Positions 1-8,824 of a stretch of DNA of 64,000 nt are shown piece after piece. Source of the stretch: Lachnospiraceae bacterium (lineage in GTDB: Bacteria > Bacillota > Clostridia > Lachnospirales > Lachnospiraceae). The stretch's first letter is position 1. Every line of letters starts with the position of its first letter. Under the pieces are notes generated by a model that worked only from the letters and a program-made list of their open reading frames with translations, made no database searches and was not told the DNA's origin. A program made the position numbers and the translations under genes. The stretch covers positions 47,811-111,810 of the forward strand of contig CAADYR010000116.1 in the NCBI GenBank assembly GCA_900753305.1, given 5' to 3'.

Positions 1-240
1 GATCTGAACATTTCATTGACTGATGTAAAAGACAGCTCAAACACGGTTGGAAAACAGGAACTCCTTGAAATGGGGGAAAAACATATTGTAATCATACAAT
101 TGCCGTCTACTATGACGGATGGAATGAGACTTCAGTGCTTTGGTGAAATATTATATATAAGCGATGGAGTGAATCCCGTTTCCAAAAAAACAGCAGATAT
201 AGAACAATCGCAGGGTGTAAGCGTTGTTGTATTCAAATAA
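1..240 (+). CDS. C-terminal end of an unidentified protein (cut by window edge)
   Basis: Frame 1 is open from the first base of the window to the TAA at 238-240, so this is the last 79 residues of a gene that begins upstream. The visible part alternates charged and hydrophobic residues in short strands (for example KHIVIIQLPS and GVSVVVFK), which suggests a beta-rich C-terminal domain. I recognise no motif and do not assign a family. It ends 25 bases before glyS and could share its transcript. In related genomes glyS often follows era and recO, but nothing visible here identifies this gene as either. Confidence 0.6.
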   Translation, partial: DLNISLTDVKDSSNTVGKQELLEMGEKHIVIIQLPSTMTDGMRLQCFGEILYISDGVNPVSKKTADIEQSQGVSVVVFK

Positions 241-265
241 ATAACAGTAAGGTGAGGAAAGAATA

Positions 266-1654
266 ATGGAAAAGACAATGGACAAAATTGTTGCTTTGGC
301 AAAGGCAAGAGGATTTGTATATCCTGGTTCAGAAATTTATGGTGGACTTGCGAATACATGGGATTATGGTAATCTTGGCGTGGAACTGAAGAACAATGTG
401 AAAAGAGCTTGGTGGCAGAAATTCATCATGGAGAACCCTTATAATGTAGGCGTTGACTGCGCGATCCTGATGAACCCTCAGACATGGGTGGCATCCGGAC
501 ACTTGGGTGGATTCTCTGATCCTTTGATGGATTGTAAGGAGTGTCATGAGCGTTTCCGCGCGGATAAGCTGATCGAGGATTTCTGCGAGGAGAAGGGTAT
601 TGCCTTAACAGAATCCGTAGATGCATGGAGTCAGGAAAAGATGATGCAGTTCATTGAAGAAAATAAGATTCCCTGCCCTACCTGTGGAAAACATAATTTT
701 ACAGAAATCCGTCAGTTTAACCTGATGTTCAAGACATTTCAGGGCGTTACAGAGGATGCCAAGAATACGGTATACTTAAGACCTGAGACAGCACAGGGTA
801 TTTTTGTTAACTTTAAGAATGTACAGAGAACTTCCAGAAAGAAGATTCCTTTTGGTATAGGTCAGATTGGTAAATCTTTCAGAAATGAGATTACACCTGG
901 TAATTTCACGTTCCGAACAAGAGAATTTGAACAGATGGAGCTTGAATTTTTCTGCGAACCTGGTACTGATCTGGAATGGTTCCAGTACTGGAGAGCATTC
1001 TGCCGTGACTGGCTCTTAAGTCTGGGTATCAAAGAAGATGAAATGCGTCTGCGTGATCATTCACCTGAAGAACTTTGCTTCTATTCTAAGGGAACAACGG
1101 ATATCGAATTCTTATTCCCGTTTGGCTGGGGCGAGTTATGGGGTATTGCTGACAGAACTGATTATGACCTGACACAGCATCAGAATACATCAGGTCAGGA
1201 TATGTCTTACTTTGATGATGAGAAGAAAGAAAAGTATGTACCATATGTTATCGAACCTTCACTGGGCGCAGACCGTGTCGTACTCGCTTTCCTGTGTGCT
1301 GCTTATGATGAGGAAGAAATCGGAGAGGGTGATGTAAGAACTGTAATGCATTTCCATCCTGCTATCGCACCTGTTAAGATTGGTATTCTTCCATTGAGCA
1401 AAAAATTAAATGAAGGCGCCGAGAAGATATACGCACAGCTTTCAAAAAAATACAACTGTGAATTTGATGACAGAGGAAATATCGGTAAGAGATATCGTCG
1501 TCAGGATGAGATTGGTACACCATTCTGTATTACTTATGATTTTGATTCTGAAGAAGATCATGCTGTAACGATTCGTTTCCGCGATTCAATGGAACAGGTA
1601 AGAGTTCCTATTGATGAACTGGATGCATATTTTGCAGATAAATTTACATTTTAA
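266..1654 (+). CDS. glyS: Glycyl-tRNA synthetase, single-chain type
   Basis: This cytoplasmic class II synthetase charges tRNA-Gly with glycine using ATP. The 462-residue length fits the homodimeric (non alpha/beta) bacterial type. Visible class II features include the N-terminal start around FVYPGSEIYGG, the segment YLRPETAQGIFVNFKNVQ (motif 2 neighbourhood) and EPSLGADRVVLAFL (motif 3, with its arginine) followed by the anticodon-binding domain. Cysteine pairs CKEC and CPTC near residues 91-135 look like a zinc site. The ATG is preceded by GTGAGG at good spacing. A terminator follows directly. There is no T-box leader in the 25-base gap upstream. Confidence 0.97.
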   Translation: MEKTMDKIVALAKARGFVYPGSEIYGGLANTWDYGNLGVELKNNVKRAWWQKFIMENPYNVGVDCAILMNPQTWVASGHLGGFSDPLMDCKECHERFRADKLIEDFCEEKGIALTESVDAWSQEKMMQFIEENKIPCPTCGKHNFTEIRQFNLMFKTFQGVTEDAKNTVYLRPETAQGIFVNFKNVQRTSRKKIPFGIGQIGKSFRNEITPGNFTFRTREFEQMELEFFCEPGTDLEWFQYWRAFCRDWLLSLGIKEDEMRLRDHSPEELCFYSKGTTDIEFLFPFGWGELWGIADRTDYDLTQHQNTSGQDMSYFDDEKKEKYVPYVIEPSLGADRVVLAFLCAAYDEEEIGEGDVRTVMHFHPAIAPVKIGILPLSKKLNEGAEKIYAQLSKKYNCEFDDRGNIGKRYRRQDEIGTPFCITYDFDSEEDHAVTIRFRDSMEQVRVPIDELDAYFADKFTF

Positions 1655-1667
1655 TGAAAGATATACG

Positions 1668-1704
1668 GACCAGCTTATATTGATATGTAAGCTGGTCTTT
1701 TTAT
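1668..1704 (+). terminator. Rho-independent terminator after glyS
   Basis: A perfect 10-bp stem (GACCAGCTTA at 1668-1677 with TAAGCTGGTC at 1688-1697) is followed by TTTTTAT. It lies 14 bases after the glyS stop codon. Confidence 0.9.
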
Positions 1705-1754
1705 TTAATAAAAAGCGGAACTTAAGTACTATTTTATTATTTCAACTACATATG

Positions 1755-1782
1755 TTGACTGATAATGAATATATAATATAAA
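1755..1782 (+). promoter_or_regulatory. Candidate promoter for the EAL gene
   Basis: TTGACT at 1755-1760 and TATAAA at 1777-1782 are 16 bases apart in a very AT-rich gap. A second TATAAT at 1837-1842 has no clear -35 box. The gap 1655-1882 otherwise holds only the glyS terminator. Confidence 0.4.
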
Positions 1783-1882
1783 AAGATTTTGTATACATAG
1801 ATAAAATATATTCAAAAGCTGAAAACTATGATAAAATATAATAAACTTTTACAAAAAAATAAGAATTACAGGAGTCAAAGTA

Positions 1883-3796
1883 ATGGGAAATAATTTATAT
1901 TTTGTCGTTAGTTCTGTCATTTTGAGCCTGACGTTGTTGGCATCTTTTTATCTGAAATATAAGATTCCGACCAAAGATAATAAAATATTGATTGCATTGA
2001 TATGGCTGGTCGTACTTTCTGATGCATTGGATCTGGTAATCGGTCTTAATGGCGTATATTACAGGATTCCGGGTCAGATTCTTTATATATTGAACACTTT
2101 GTACATTATTGGCAGACAGTTGATCATTGTAGGTTACGCCGGATATATCGTAGTAAGTACAGATTCAGTTAAGGTAATTCCTATGGGATGGAAGATACTG
2201 TGTATGCTCACAAATGTGTATGGTCTTATACTGATCATAGGTAATTTGAAATTTCACTGGCTTTTTATGGCGGATGCACAAGGCAATTATATAAGAGGAG
2301 AACATTTATATCTGTATTATATTTTTGCGGTATGTTATATGTTTTTTGGAATATGGCATCTGATCAGGTTCGGTCATGTGCTGGACTGGTCAAGGCGGAT
2401 CGCTCTGTTCGTATTTGTACTGATTCCGGCTTTGGGAGCATTGCTCCAGTATGTATTTCCCGGTTTTTTGATAGAGGGCTTCACTTTGACGATCGGTATG
2501 CTATGGGTCTACCTTAATGTGCCCAAGACGAACCGGATGCTGGACTCTGATACAAGTGCTTTGAACCAGTATGCTTTTTCCTGCAAAATTGATAGTCTGG
2601 TGGGACAGGGAGTGTCAAGTTATGTGGCAGTTATAAGGTTTAGGGATAAGAATACGATTCAGGAAAAGTATGGGTTGGAAGCATATAAAAAATTAATGCG
2701 TGAAGCGACGTATGAACTATGCAGAATACAGGGACGTGACAAGGTGTATTATCTGCGTGATGCACGGTTTGCTGTCACATTTGATGTTGAAGACAGTGAA
2801 CGGGCAATGGAGATGGCGACCAGACTGATGAAGACCATACAGAAAACATGGAAAATATACGGAAAAGAAATAACTGTGTGGGCAGTGGGCGCGCTCTTAA
2901 ATATGCCTGAGGATATTAATAACATTAATGATGTATACAGCTATCTGGCGTATCTCGAGATCATGCCGTCTCTCCATGGAGGCAGTATGTATGAGGGAGG
3001 ACATCTGGATGTAGCATACATGAAGCGGTATGGTGAAATTGAAAGAGCAATAGAACGTGCTTTACAGAAGACTAATTTTGAGGTGTATTATCAGCCTATC
3101 TATGGAGTGAAAGAAAAGAAGATAGTAGCAGCAGAAGCTTTGCTTCGTATGTATGATGACGAAATGGGATTTATTTCGCCGGAAGAATTTATTCCGATTG
3201 CCGAGAAGAATGGCAAGATCATAGAGATAGGTCATATGGTTCTTGAAAGCGTCTGTCGTTTCTTACAAAAAGAGGATATTACCCAATATGGTCTACACTA
3301 TATTGAAGTGAACCTTTCCATTATAGAATGCATGCAGGATATTCTGCCACAGGAAATCGGAAAAATACTGGATAAATATGGAGTATCCCCACAATTGCTT
3401 AATCTTGAGATAACAGAAACAGCACTTGCCCAGAGCAAAACGATTTTAGCTGATAATATGCATAAAATCAACGAAATGGGAGTGAGCTTCTCACTGGATG
3501 ATTATGGAACAGGTTACTCCACCATAACATATATGATGACATTACCATTTAAAATTGTAAAAATAGATAAGTCTATCCTCTGGTCATCATTTGAAAACGA
3601 ACGGGCTATGATCGCTTTGTGTGCAAGTATCAATATGATCAAAGATATGAATATGGAGATTGTGGTAGAGGGCGTAGAATCCAGAGAAATGGCAGACAGA
3701 CTGATCCAGTTGGGAACAGATTATCTACAGGGATATTATTTCTCCAAACCTCTTCCTGAAAAGCAGTTTATAGAATGTGTGTCAAAAACCATATAA
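1883..3796 (+). CDS. Membrane-bound EAL-domain cyclic-di-GMP phosphodiesterase with degenerate GGDEF domain
   Basis: Predicted to hydrolyse c-di-GMP at the membrane. Residues 1-215 hold about seven hydrophobic segments, resembling an uncharacterised 7TM sensor. Residues 220-375 look like a GGDEF fold (YYLRDARFAVTFDVE) but lack the GGDEF signature, so cyclase activity is unlikely. Residues 390-635 are an EAL domain with the catalytic set apparently intact: EALLR (418-422), N477, E509 in LEITET, D539/D540 in DDYGTGYS, K561, E597 and Q616 in LQGYYF. The degenerate GGDEF may bind GTP or signal allosterically, as in other GGDEF-EAL hybrids. It stands alone between glyS and alaS with its own likely promoter, and what it senses is unknown. 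Confidence 0.9.
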   Translation: MGNNLYFVVSSVILSLTLLASFYLKYKIPTKDNKILIALIWLVVLSDALDLVIGLNGVYYRIPGQILYILNTLYIIGRQLIIVGYAGYIVVSTDSVKVIPMGWKILCMLTNVYGLILIIGNLKFHWLFMADAQGNYIRGEHLYLYYIFAVCYMFFGIWHLIRFGHVLDWSRRIALFVFVLIPALGALLQYVFPGFLIEGFTLTIGMLWVYLNVPKTNRMLDSDTSALNQYAFSCKIDSLVGQGVSSYVAVIRFRDKNTIQEKYGLEAYKKLMREATYELCRIQGRDKVYYLRDARFAVTFDVEDSERAMEMATRLMKTIQKTWKIYGKEITVWAVGALLNMPEDINNINDVYSYLAYLEIMPSLHGGSMYEGGHLDVAYMKRYGEIERAIERALQKTNFEVYYQPIYGVKEKKIVAAEALLRMYDDEMGFISPEEFIPIAEKNGKIIEIGHMVLESVCRFLQKEDITQYGLHYIEVNLSIIECMQDILPQEIGKILDKYGVSPQLLNLEITETALAQSKTILADNMHKINEMGVSFSLDDYGTGYSTITYMMTLPFKIVKIDKSILWSSFENERAMIALCASINMIKDMNMEIVVEGVESREMADRLIQLGTDYLQGYYFSKPLPEKQFIECVSKTI

Positions 3797-3812
3797 ATCT
3801 GCTACATTTTGT

Positions 3813-3841
3813 TTGACAAGAAATAAGAGCTAAACTATAAT
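3813..3841 (+). promoter_or_regulatory. Consensus sigma-A promoter for alaS
   Basis: TTGACA (3813-3818), a 17-base spacer and TATAAT (3836-3841) match both consensus hexamers exactly. The leader is short (about 55 bases) and contains a small stem TTGC-GTAA-GCAA. It has no T-box hallmark. Confidence 0.85.
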
Positions 3842-3905
3842 AAATGTGCTGGTCTTTGGATCAGTACTTTTATTTGCGTAAGCAATTTTGGATGGAGGAT
3901 AAACC

Positions 3906-6560
3906 ATGGAAAACTATGGAGTAAATGATTTGAGAAGAATGTTTCTCGAATTTTTTGAAAGCAAAGGACATTTGGCAATGAAGAGCTTCTCTTTGGTGCC
4001 TCATAACGATAACAGTCTGCTGATCATCAATTCAGGTATGGCGCCATTAAAGCCTTACTTTACCGGACAGGAGATTCCCCCAAGACGCAGAGTGACTACA
4101 TGTCAGAAGTGTGTCAGAACAGGCGATATAGAAAATGTAGGTAAGACTGCAAGACATCTTACTTTCTTTGAGATGCTCGGTAACTTCTCTTTTGGCGATT
4201 ATTTCAAACATGAGTCTTTGGCATGGAGCTGGGAATTCTTGACTAAGGTTGTAGGACTTGACCCTGAGAGACTTTATCCTTCTATTTATTGTGAGGACGA
4301 AGAAGCATTCCATATCTGGACAGATGAAATTGGTGTTCCAGCAGAAAGAATCACAAGATTTTATCGTGATCCTGAAACCGGTGAGTGTGATAACTTCTGG
4401 GAACACGGCGCAGGTCCATGTGGCCCATGTTCAGAAATTTATTACGATAGAGGAATTAAATATGGCTGTGGCAAGCCTGACTGTAAGGTAGGCTGTGACT
4501 GTGATCGTTTCATGGAAGTATGGAACAACGTATTTACCCAGTTTGATGGAGATGGACATGGCAACTATTCTGAACTTGCACAGAAAAATATTGATACAGG
4601 TATGGGTCTTGAAAGACTTGCAGTTGTTGTACAGGATGTAGATACTGTATTTGACATTAATACAATGAAGGCGATTCGCGATAAGATCTGTTCCGTAGCA
4701 GGTGTTGAGTATCAGAAGGATGAGAAAACAGATGTATCTATCCGTCTGATCACAGATCATATGCGTTCTTCAACATTTATGATTTCTGACGGTATTCTGC
4801 CATCAAATGAAGGAAGAGGATACGTGCTCAGAAGATTGATTCGTCGTGTGGCCAGACATGGCAGATTACTTGGCATTGAGGGTAAATTCCTTACTAAGAT
4901 CGCACAGACCGTTATTGATGAAAGCAAGGATGGATATCCGGAATTAGAGGAAAAGAAAGACTTTATCTTCAACGTATTAGTTCAGGAAGAAGATAAGTTC
5001 AGCAAGACAATCGATCAGGGACTTTCTATTTTGAATGAGATGGAAGAGAATCTGAATAAGGAAGGTAAGAAAGTACTTGCAGGAGCAGATGCATTCAAAC
5101 TTTATGATACTTATGGATTCCCTATTGACCTTACAATAGAAATTCTTGAGGAAAAAGGATTCGCAGTGGATGAAGAAGGTTTCCAGGCAGCCATGAAGGA
5201 ACAGAAGGAAACTGCACGTAAAGCCCGTAAGGTAACGAATTACATGGGTGCAGACGTGACTGTATATGAATCTATTGATCCGAGCATTACAAGTAAATTT
5301 GTAGGATATGACAGACTGACTCATGAGGCAAAAGTAACAGTTCTTACGACAGAAGATGAGCTTGTAGATGCACTGACTGATGGGCAGACAGGTACGATCA
5401 TTGTTGAAGAAACACCTTTCTATGCAACTATGGGTGGTCAGGAAGCAGATACTGGTGTGATCACACTTCCGGATGCACGATTTGAAGTAAAAGATACAAT
5501 CAAGCTTCTTGGTGGCAAGATCGGACATGTAGGTGTTGTAACCAAGGGTATGATCAAAGTAGGCGATACGGTTACTTTGAGTGTAGACGCTGCCAAGAGA
5601 GCAGATATCTGCAAGAACCACAGTGCAACTCATCTGTTACAGAAAGCTTTGAGAACTGTTCTGGGTTCTCATGTAGAGCAGGCAGGTTCTTTTGTGAATG
5701 AAGACAGACTCAGATTTGACTTTACTCATTTCCAGGCAATGACACAGGAAGAAATTGCCAGGGTAGAACAGCTTGTTGTAGAGCAGATCGCAAATAATCT
5801 TCCGGTCGTAACACAGAACATGTCTTTGGAAGAGGCTAAGAAGACAGGGGCAATGGCACTGTTTGGTGAAAAGTATGGTGATGTTGTACGTGTCGTTAAA
5901 ATGGGCGATTTCTCAACAGAACTCTGTGGTGGTACACATGTACCAAATACAGGTGCCATCATGGCATTCAAGATTCTTTCTGAAAGCGGTGTAGCTGCCG
6001 GCGTCAGAAGAATCGAGGCATTAACAGGTAATGGCGTATTACGTTATTATAAAGAATTAGAAGAAACTATTGACAAGAGTGCAAAGATTGTGAAAACAAC
6101 TCCGTCAGGACTTACAGAACGTCTGGAGCATTTAATGGCTGAAATGAAAGCTTTACAGAGTGAGAATGAAGCGCTCAAGAGCAAAGCAGCCAAGGAAGCA
6201 CTTGGTGATGTTATGGACAAGACAGTAGAGGTCAAGGGTGTAAAGCTTCTGGCAGCTAAGGTCGATGGTGTAGATATGAATGCACTTCGTGATCTGGGTG
6301 ATCAGCTTAAGACAAAACTGGGTGAAGGTGTAGTTGTATTAGCGTCTGTAACTGACGGTAAGGTAAATCTCATTGCCATGGCAACTGATGGTGCAATGGC
6401 TAAGGGCGCACATGCAGGCAACCTGATCAAGGGCATTGCGGCACTTGTAGGTGGCGGCGGCGGTGGTCGTCCTAACATGGCTCAGGCAGGAGGCAAGAAT
6501 CCGGCAGGAGTAGATCAGGCAATCGCAGAGGTTGCCAAGGTACTGGAGAATCAACTGTAA
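3906..6560 (+). CDS. alaS: Alanyl-tRNA synthetase
   Basis: Charges tRNA-Ala and edits mischarged serine and glycine. At 884 residues it has the usual full length. Order of domains: class II aminoacylation core (start MENYGVNDLRRMFLEFF, then GMAPLKPYFTG), tRNA recognition region, editing domain with the zinc ligands HxxxH (NHSATH, near residue 572) and CGGTH (near residue 673), a coiled segment (LMAEMKALQSENEALKSKA), and the C-Ala domain ending with the glycine-rich stretch GGGGGGRPNMAQAGG. The ribosome site GGAGGA precedes the ATG. It is transcribed from the consensus promoter just upstream and is separate from rpsU, which has its own promoter. Confidence 0.98.
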   Translation: MENYGVNDLRRMFLEFFESKGHLAMKSFSLVPHNDNSLLIINSGMAPLKPYFTGQEIPPRRRVTTCQKCVRTGDIENVGKTARHLTFFEMLGNFSFGDYFKHESLAWSWEFLTKVVGLDPERLYPSIYCEDEEAFHIWTDEIGVPAERITRFYRDPETGECDNFWEHGAGPCGPCSEIYYDRGIKYGCGKPDCKVGCDCDRFMEVWNNVFTQFDGDGHGNYSELAQKNIDTGMGLERLAVVVQDVDTVFDINTMKAIRDKICSVAGVEYQKDEKTDVSIRLITDHMRSSTFMISDGILPSNEGRGYVLRRLIRRVARHGRLLGIEGKFLTKIAQTVIDESKDGYPELEEKKDFIFNVLVQEEDKFSKTIDQGLSILNEMEENLNKEGKKVLAGADAFKLYDTYGFPIDLTIEILEEKGFAVDEEGFQAAMKEQKETARKARKVTNYMGADVTVYESIDPSITSKFVGYDRLTHEAKVTVLTTEDELVDALTDGQTGTIIVEETPFYATMGGQEADTGVITLPDARFEVKDTIKLLGGKIGHVGVVTKGMIKVGDTVTLSVDAAKRADICKNHSATHLLQKALRTVLGSHVEQAGSFVNEDRLRFDFTHFQAMTQEEIARVEQLVVEQIANNLPVVTQNMSLEEAKKTGAMALFGEKYGDVVRVVKMGDFSTELCGGTHVPNTGAIMAFKILSESGVAAGVRRIEALTGNGVLRYYKELEETIDKSAKIVKTTPSGLTERLEHLMAEMKALQSENEALKSKAAKEALGDVMDKTVEVKGVKLLAAKVDGVDMNALRDLGDQLKTKLGEGVVVLASVTDGKVNLIAMATDGAMAKGAHAGNLIKGIAALVGGGGGGRPNMAQAGGKNPAGVDQAIAEVAKVLENQL

Positions 6561-6604
6561 TTACGCATAAAAAACAAAAAAATAAAAAAATATGCAAAAA
6601 ACTG

Positions 6605-6632
6605 TTGACGTATTCAGGATATCTGATATAAT
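6605..6632 (+). promoter_or_regulatory. Promoter for rpsU
   Basis: TTGACG (6605-6610), a 16-base spacer and TATAAT (6627-6632) lie between alaS and rpsU. They give a leader of about 70 bases that contains GGAGGGAGG-like ribosome binding sequence. Confidence 0.75.
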
Positions 6633-6708
6633 CTTAGGTGTGCAATTAAGTATACCCGAACAGTCTGGCACACAATAATAGGGCTGGAGGGAGGTTAGGT
6701 GTGATAGC

Positions 6709-6885
6709 ATGTCAAATGTAATCGTAAAAGAAAACGAAACTTTAGACAGCGCTTTACGCAGATTCAAGAGAAGTTGTGCGAAAGCCGGAATTCAGCAGGA
6801 AATCCGTAAAAGAGAGCATTACGAAAAGCCAAGCGTAAAACGTAAGAAGAAGTCTGAAGCAGCTAGAAAACGTAAATATAATTAA
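6709..6885 (+). CDS. rpsU: 30S ribosomal protein S21
   Basis: A 58-residue basic protein beginning MSNVIVKENETLDSALRRFK and ending in a lysine/arginine-rich tail (KRKKKSEAARKRKYN). This is the size and composition of S21, which sits on the 30S platform near the anti-Shine-Dalgarno and helps translation initiation. The purine-rich ribosome site (GGAGGGAGG at 6687-6695) lies 13 bases upstream. Its own promoter and a strong terminator make it a monocistronic unit. Confidence 0.95.
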   Translation: MSNVIVKENETLDSALRRFKRSCAKAGIQQEIRKREHYEKPSVKRKKKSEAARKRKYN

Positions 6886-6930
6886 TAAGTACAATGAGCA
6901 TGTGTAAGCATGATTTCATTGCCATGAATA

Positions 6931-6959
6931 AAATCCTTGGCACATTGCCAAGGATTTTT
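6931..6959 (+). terminator. Terminator after rpsU
   Basis: AATCCTTGGCA pairs with TGCCAAGGATT around a three-base loop, followed by TTTT. Confidence 0.9.
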
Positions 6960-6989
6960 ACGTTCAGATATGAGGGAGAAAAATAGTAT

Positions 6990-7562
6990 ATGTGGTCAAG
7001 AGAATTAGCTGGATATGATTTTTATCATCTGACAGCATGCTTCTTTTTATTTAGTGTATTAGGATGGATGGTGGAGTCCATTTATATGTCTTTTTGTAAT
7101 CATAAACTTACGAACAGAGGATTTATGACAGGCCCATTTTGTCCTATTTATGGAGTGGGAGCAGTTGTTGGTTATTTACTGTTACATCCGTTTGCCAATA
7201 ATCTGGTGGCATTGTATTTTATAGGAGCAGTTCTGGCTACAGTGTTTGAATATCTTGTAGCAAAGTTAATGCTTCGTCTGTTTGGAGAAGTATGGTGGGA
7301 TTACCACGACAAACCATGTAATTATCAGGGAATTGTATGTTTGGAAAGCACCATTGCATGGGGATTTTATGCAGTGATAATTATAACTTTTCTGTTTGAT
7401 AAGATGATGAAATTGATAGATTTTTATCCTATTATGTGGGGAACAAAAACTATTGTATTTGTATTCATAATGGCTTTATTTGATTTTGGATATCATTTTA
7501 TCATGGCAACAGGATTGAAACATGATATGGGAAAAATATATCATCGGTTTCGTAGAAAGTAA
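6990..7562 (+). CDS. CmpB-like integral membrane protein (putative ABC-transporter type IV family)
   Basis: A 190-residue protein with about five membrane segments. The start (FFLFSVLGWMVESIY) and the signature NRGFMTGPFCPIYGVGA match the family often annotated as putative ABC-transporter type IV or CmpB (PF06541). WWDYHDKPCNYQGIVCLES is another conserved stretch of that family. No ATPase partner is encoded next to it, so a transport role is not shown by context. The ribosome site GAGGGAG lies 11 bases before the ATG, right after the rpsU terminator. Function is unknown, family placement fairly sure. Confidence 0.8.
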   Translation: MWSRELAGYDFYHLTACFFLFSVLGWMVESIYMSFCNHKLTNRGFMTGPFCPIYGVGAVVGYLLLHPFANNLVALYFIGAVLATVFEYLVAKLMLRLFGEVWWDYHDKPCNYQGIVCLESTIAWGFYAVIIITFLFDKMMKLIDFYPIMWGTKTIVFVFIMALFDFGYHFIMATGLKHDMGKIYHRFRRK

Positions 7563-7628
7563 GAAAGATGGTATAAAAAAATATCAAATGTCATAGATTG
7601 TTCTTAAGATATGTAAGAGGGCAATTCT

Positions 7629-8789
7629 ATGAAAAAAATTTTTTGCGCGCTGTTGATATGTGTGGAAATATGGATGGCTCCAGCATCGATGCTTGCAGTA
7701 TCGGCACAGATGGAGCTGTCATCGCCAAGTGCGATTCTGATGGAGGCATCAACAGGAACAGTATTATTTGAGAAAAATCCTGATGAAGTCAGGAGCCCTG
7801 CAAGTATTACTAAGATCATGACACTTTTGCTGATATTTGAAAATCTCGAAAAGGGAAGAATTCATTTGGAAGATGAGGTGTCTACAAGTGCTTATGCCAA
7901 GTCAATGGGTGGTTCTCAGGTGTTCCTTGAGGAGGGTGAGATACAGACTGTTGATACATTGATCAAATGTATTACTGTTGCAAGTGGTAATGATGCTTCA
8001 GTTGCAATGGCAGAATATATTGCAGGCAGCGAAAGTGAATTTGTCAGTATGATGAATGACAAAGCAGCGGCCCTTGGAATGAATAATACACATTTTATGG
8101 ATTGTTGTGGACTGACCTCGGATAGTGGACATCATACAACAGCTCGTGATGTGGCGATAATGTCGAGAGAACTTATTAACAAATATCCGCAGATTTATCA
8201 GTATACAAAAATATGGATGGAAGATATTACACATGTAACCAGACAGGGAAGCAAACCTTTTACATTATCCAGTACTAATAAATTGTTAAAGCAATATCAG
8301 TGGGCAACAGGATTAAAAACAGGCTCTACCAGTACAGCCAAGTATTGCTTTAGTGCTACTGCGAATAAAAATGGAATTGACCTGATCGCAGTTGTAATGG
8401 GTGCACCTGATTTTAAGATTCGATTTGCAGAAGCCAAAAATCTTCTGGAGTATGGTTTTGCAATGACAAAGATTTATGTAGATGAGAATAAGGATACGCT
8501 GGAAACTGTCAAAGTGACAGGGGGAAAGTTGTCGGAAGTAACATTGGTTCCAGAGGGGGAGTTCCGATATCTGGATACATCCGGTGCAGATTTTGGGCAG
8601 ATAGAGAAAACGTATGAATATAAAGAGGGATTGACGGCTCCTGTAAATAAAGGAGAGGAAGCAGGAAGGATCCGTTATGTTCTGGATGGAAAAGAAATAG
8701 GCAGTATTGCAATGTTGACGACACAGGATGTTGCAAAGGCAAGTTATCTTGATTATCTGCAGAGGATCTTCAGGCTGTATCTGGTTTAA
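7629..8789 (+). CDS. D-alanyl-D-alanine carboxypeptidase (DacF-like, S11 family)
   Basis: A penicillin-binding protein of low molecular weight that trims the terminal D-Ala from peptidoglycan stem peptides outside the membrane. An N-terminal signal peptide (residues 1-26, ending near VSAQ) is followed by the S11 active-site motifs SITK (in SPASITKIM), SGN (in VASGNDASVAMAE) and KTG (in LKTGSTSTAKYC). The C-terminal third is a beta domain, with a final amphipathic region (YLDYLQRIFRLYLV) suited to membrane attachment. It could be sporulation-linked, like DacF, but context does not prove this. A paralogue lies at 35842-37113. Confidence 0.92.
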   Translation: MKKIFCALLICVEIWMAPASMLAVSAQMELSSPSAILMEASTGTVLFEKNPDEVRSPASITKIMTLLLIFENLEKGRIHLEDEVSTSAYAKSMGGSQVFLEEGEIQTVDTLIKCITVASGNDASVAMAEYIAGSESEFVSMMNDKAAALGMNNTHFMDCCGLTSDSGHHTTARDVAIMSRELINKYPQIYQYTKIWMEDITHVTRQGSKPFTLSSTNKLLKQYQWATGLKTGSTSTAKYCFSATANKNGIDLIAVVMGAPDFKIRFAEAKNLLEYGFAMTKIYVDENKDTLETVKVTGGKLSEVTLVPEGEFRYLDTSGADFGQIEKTYEYKEGLTAPVNKGEEAGRIRYVLDGKEIGSIAMLTTQDVAKASYLDYLQRIFRLYLV

Positions 8790-8824
8790 GAGTGATTTGA
8801 TACACATAGATGGAGGATTAAAAT

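Noticed and set aside
1..265. T-box or glycine riboswitch before glyS
   Set aside because: The region is coding to base 240 and the 25-base gap is too short; no T-box signature is present before glyS, alaS or thrC.
2550..3050. Active diguanylate cyclase domain
   Set aside because: The GGDEF signature is missing; only the EAL site looks complete.
4047..5633. Antisense open frames of 119 and 218 residues within alaS
   Set aside because: Cysteine/isoleucine-rich translations with no start signals, opposite to a highly conserved gene; they are reading-frame shadows.
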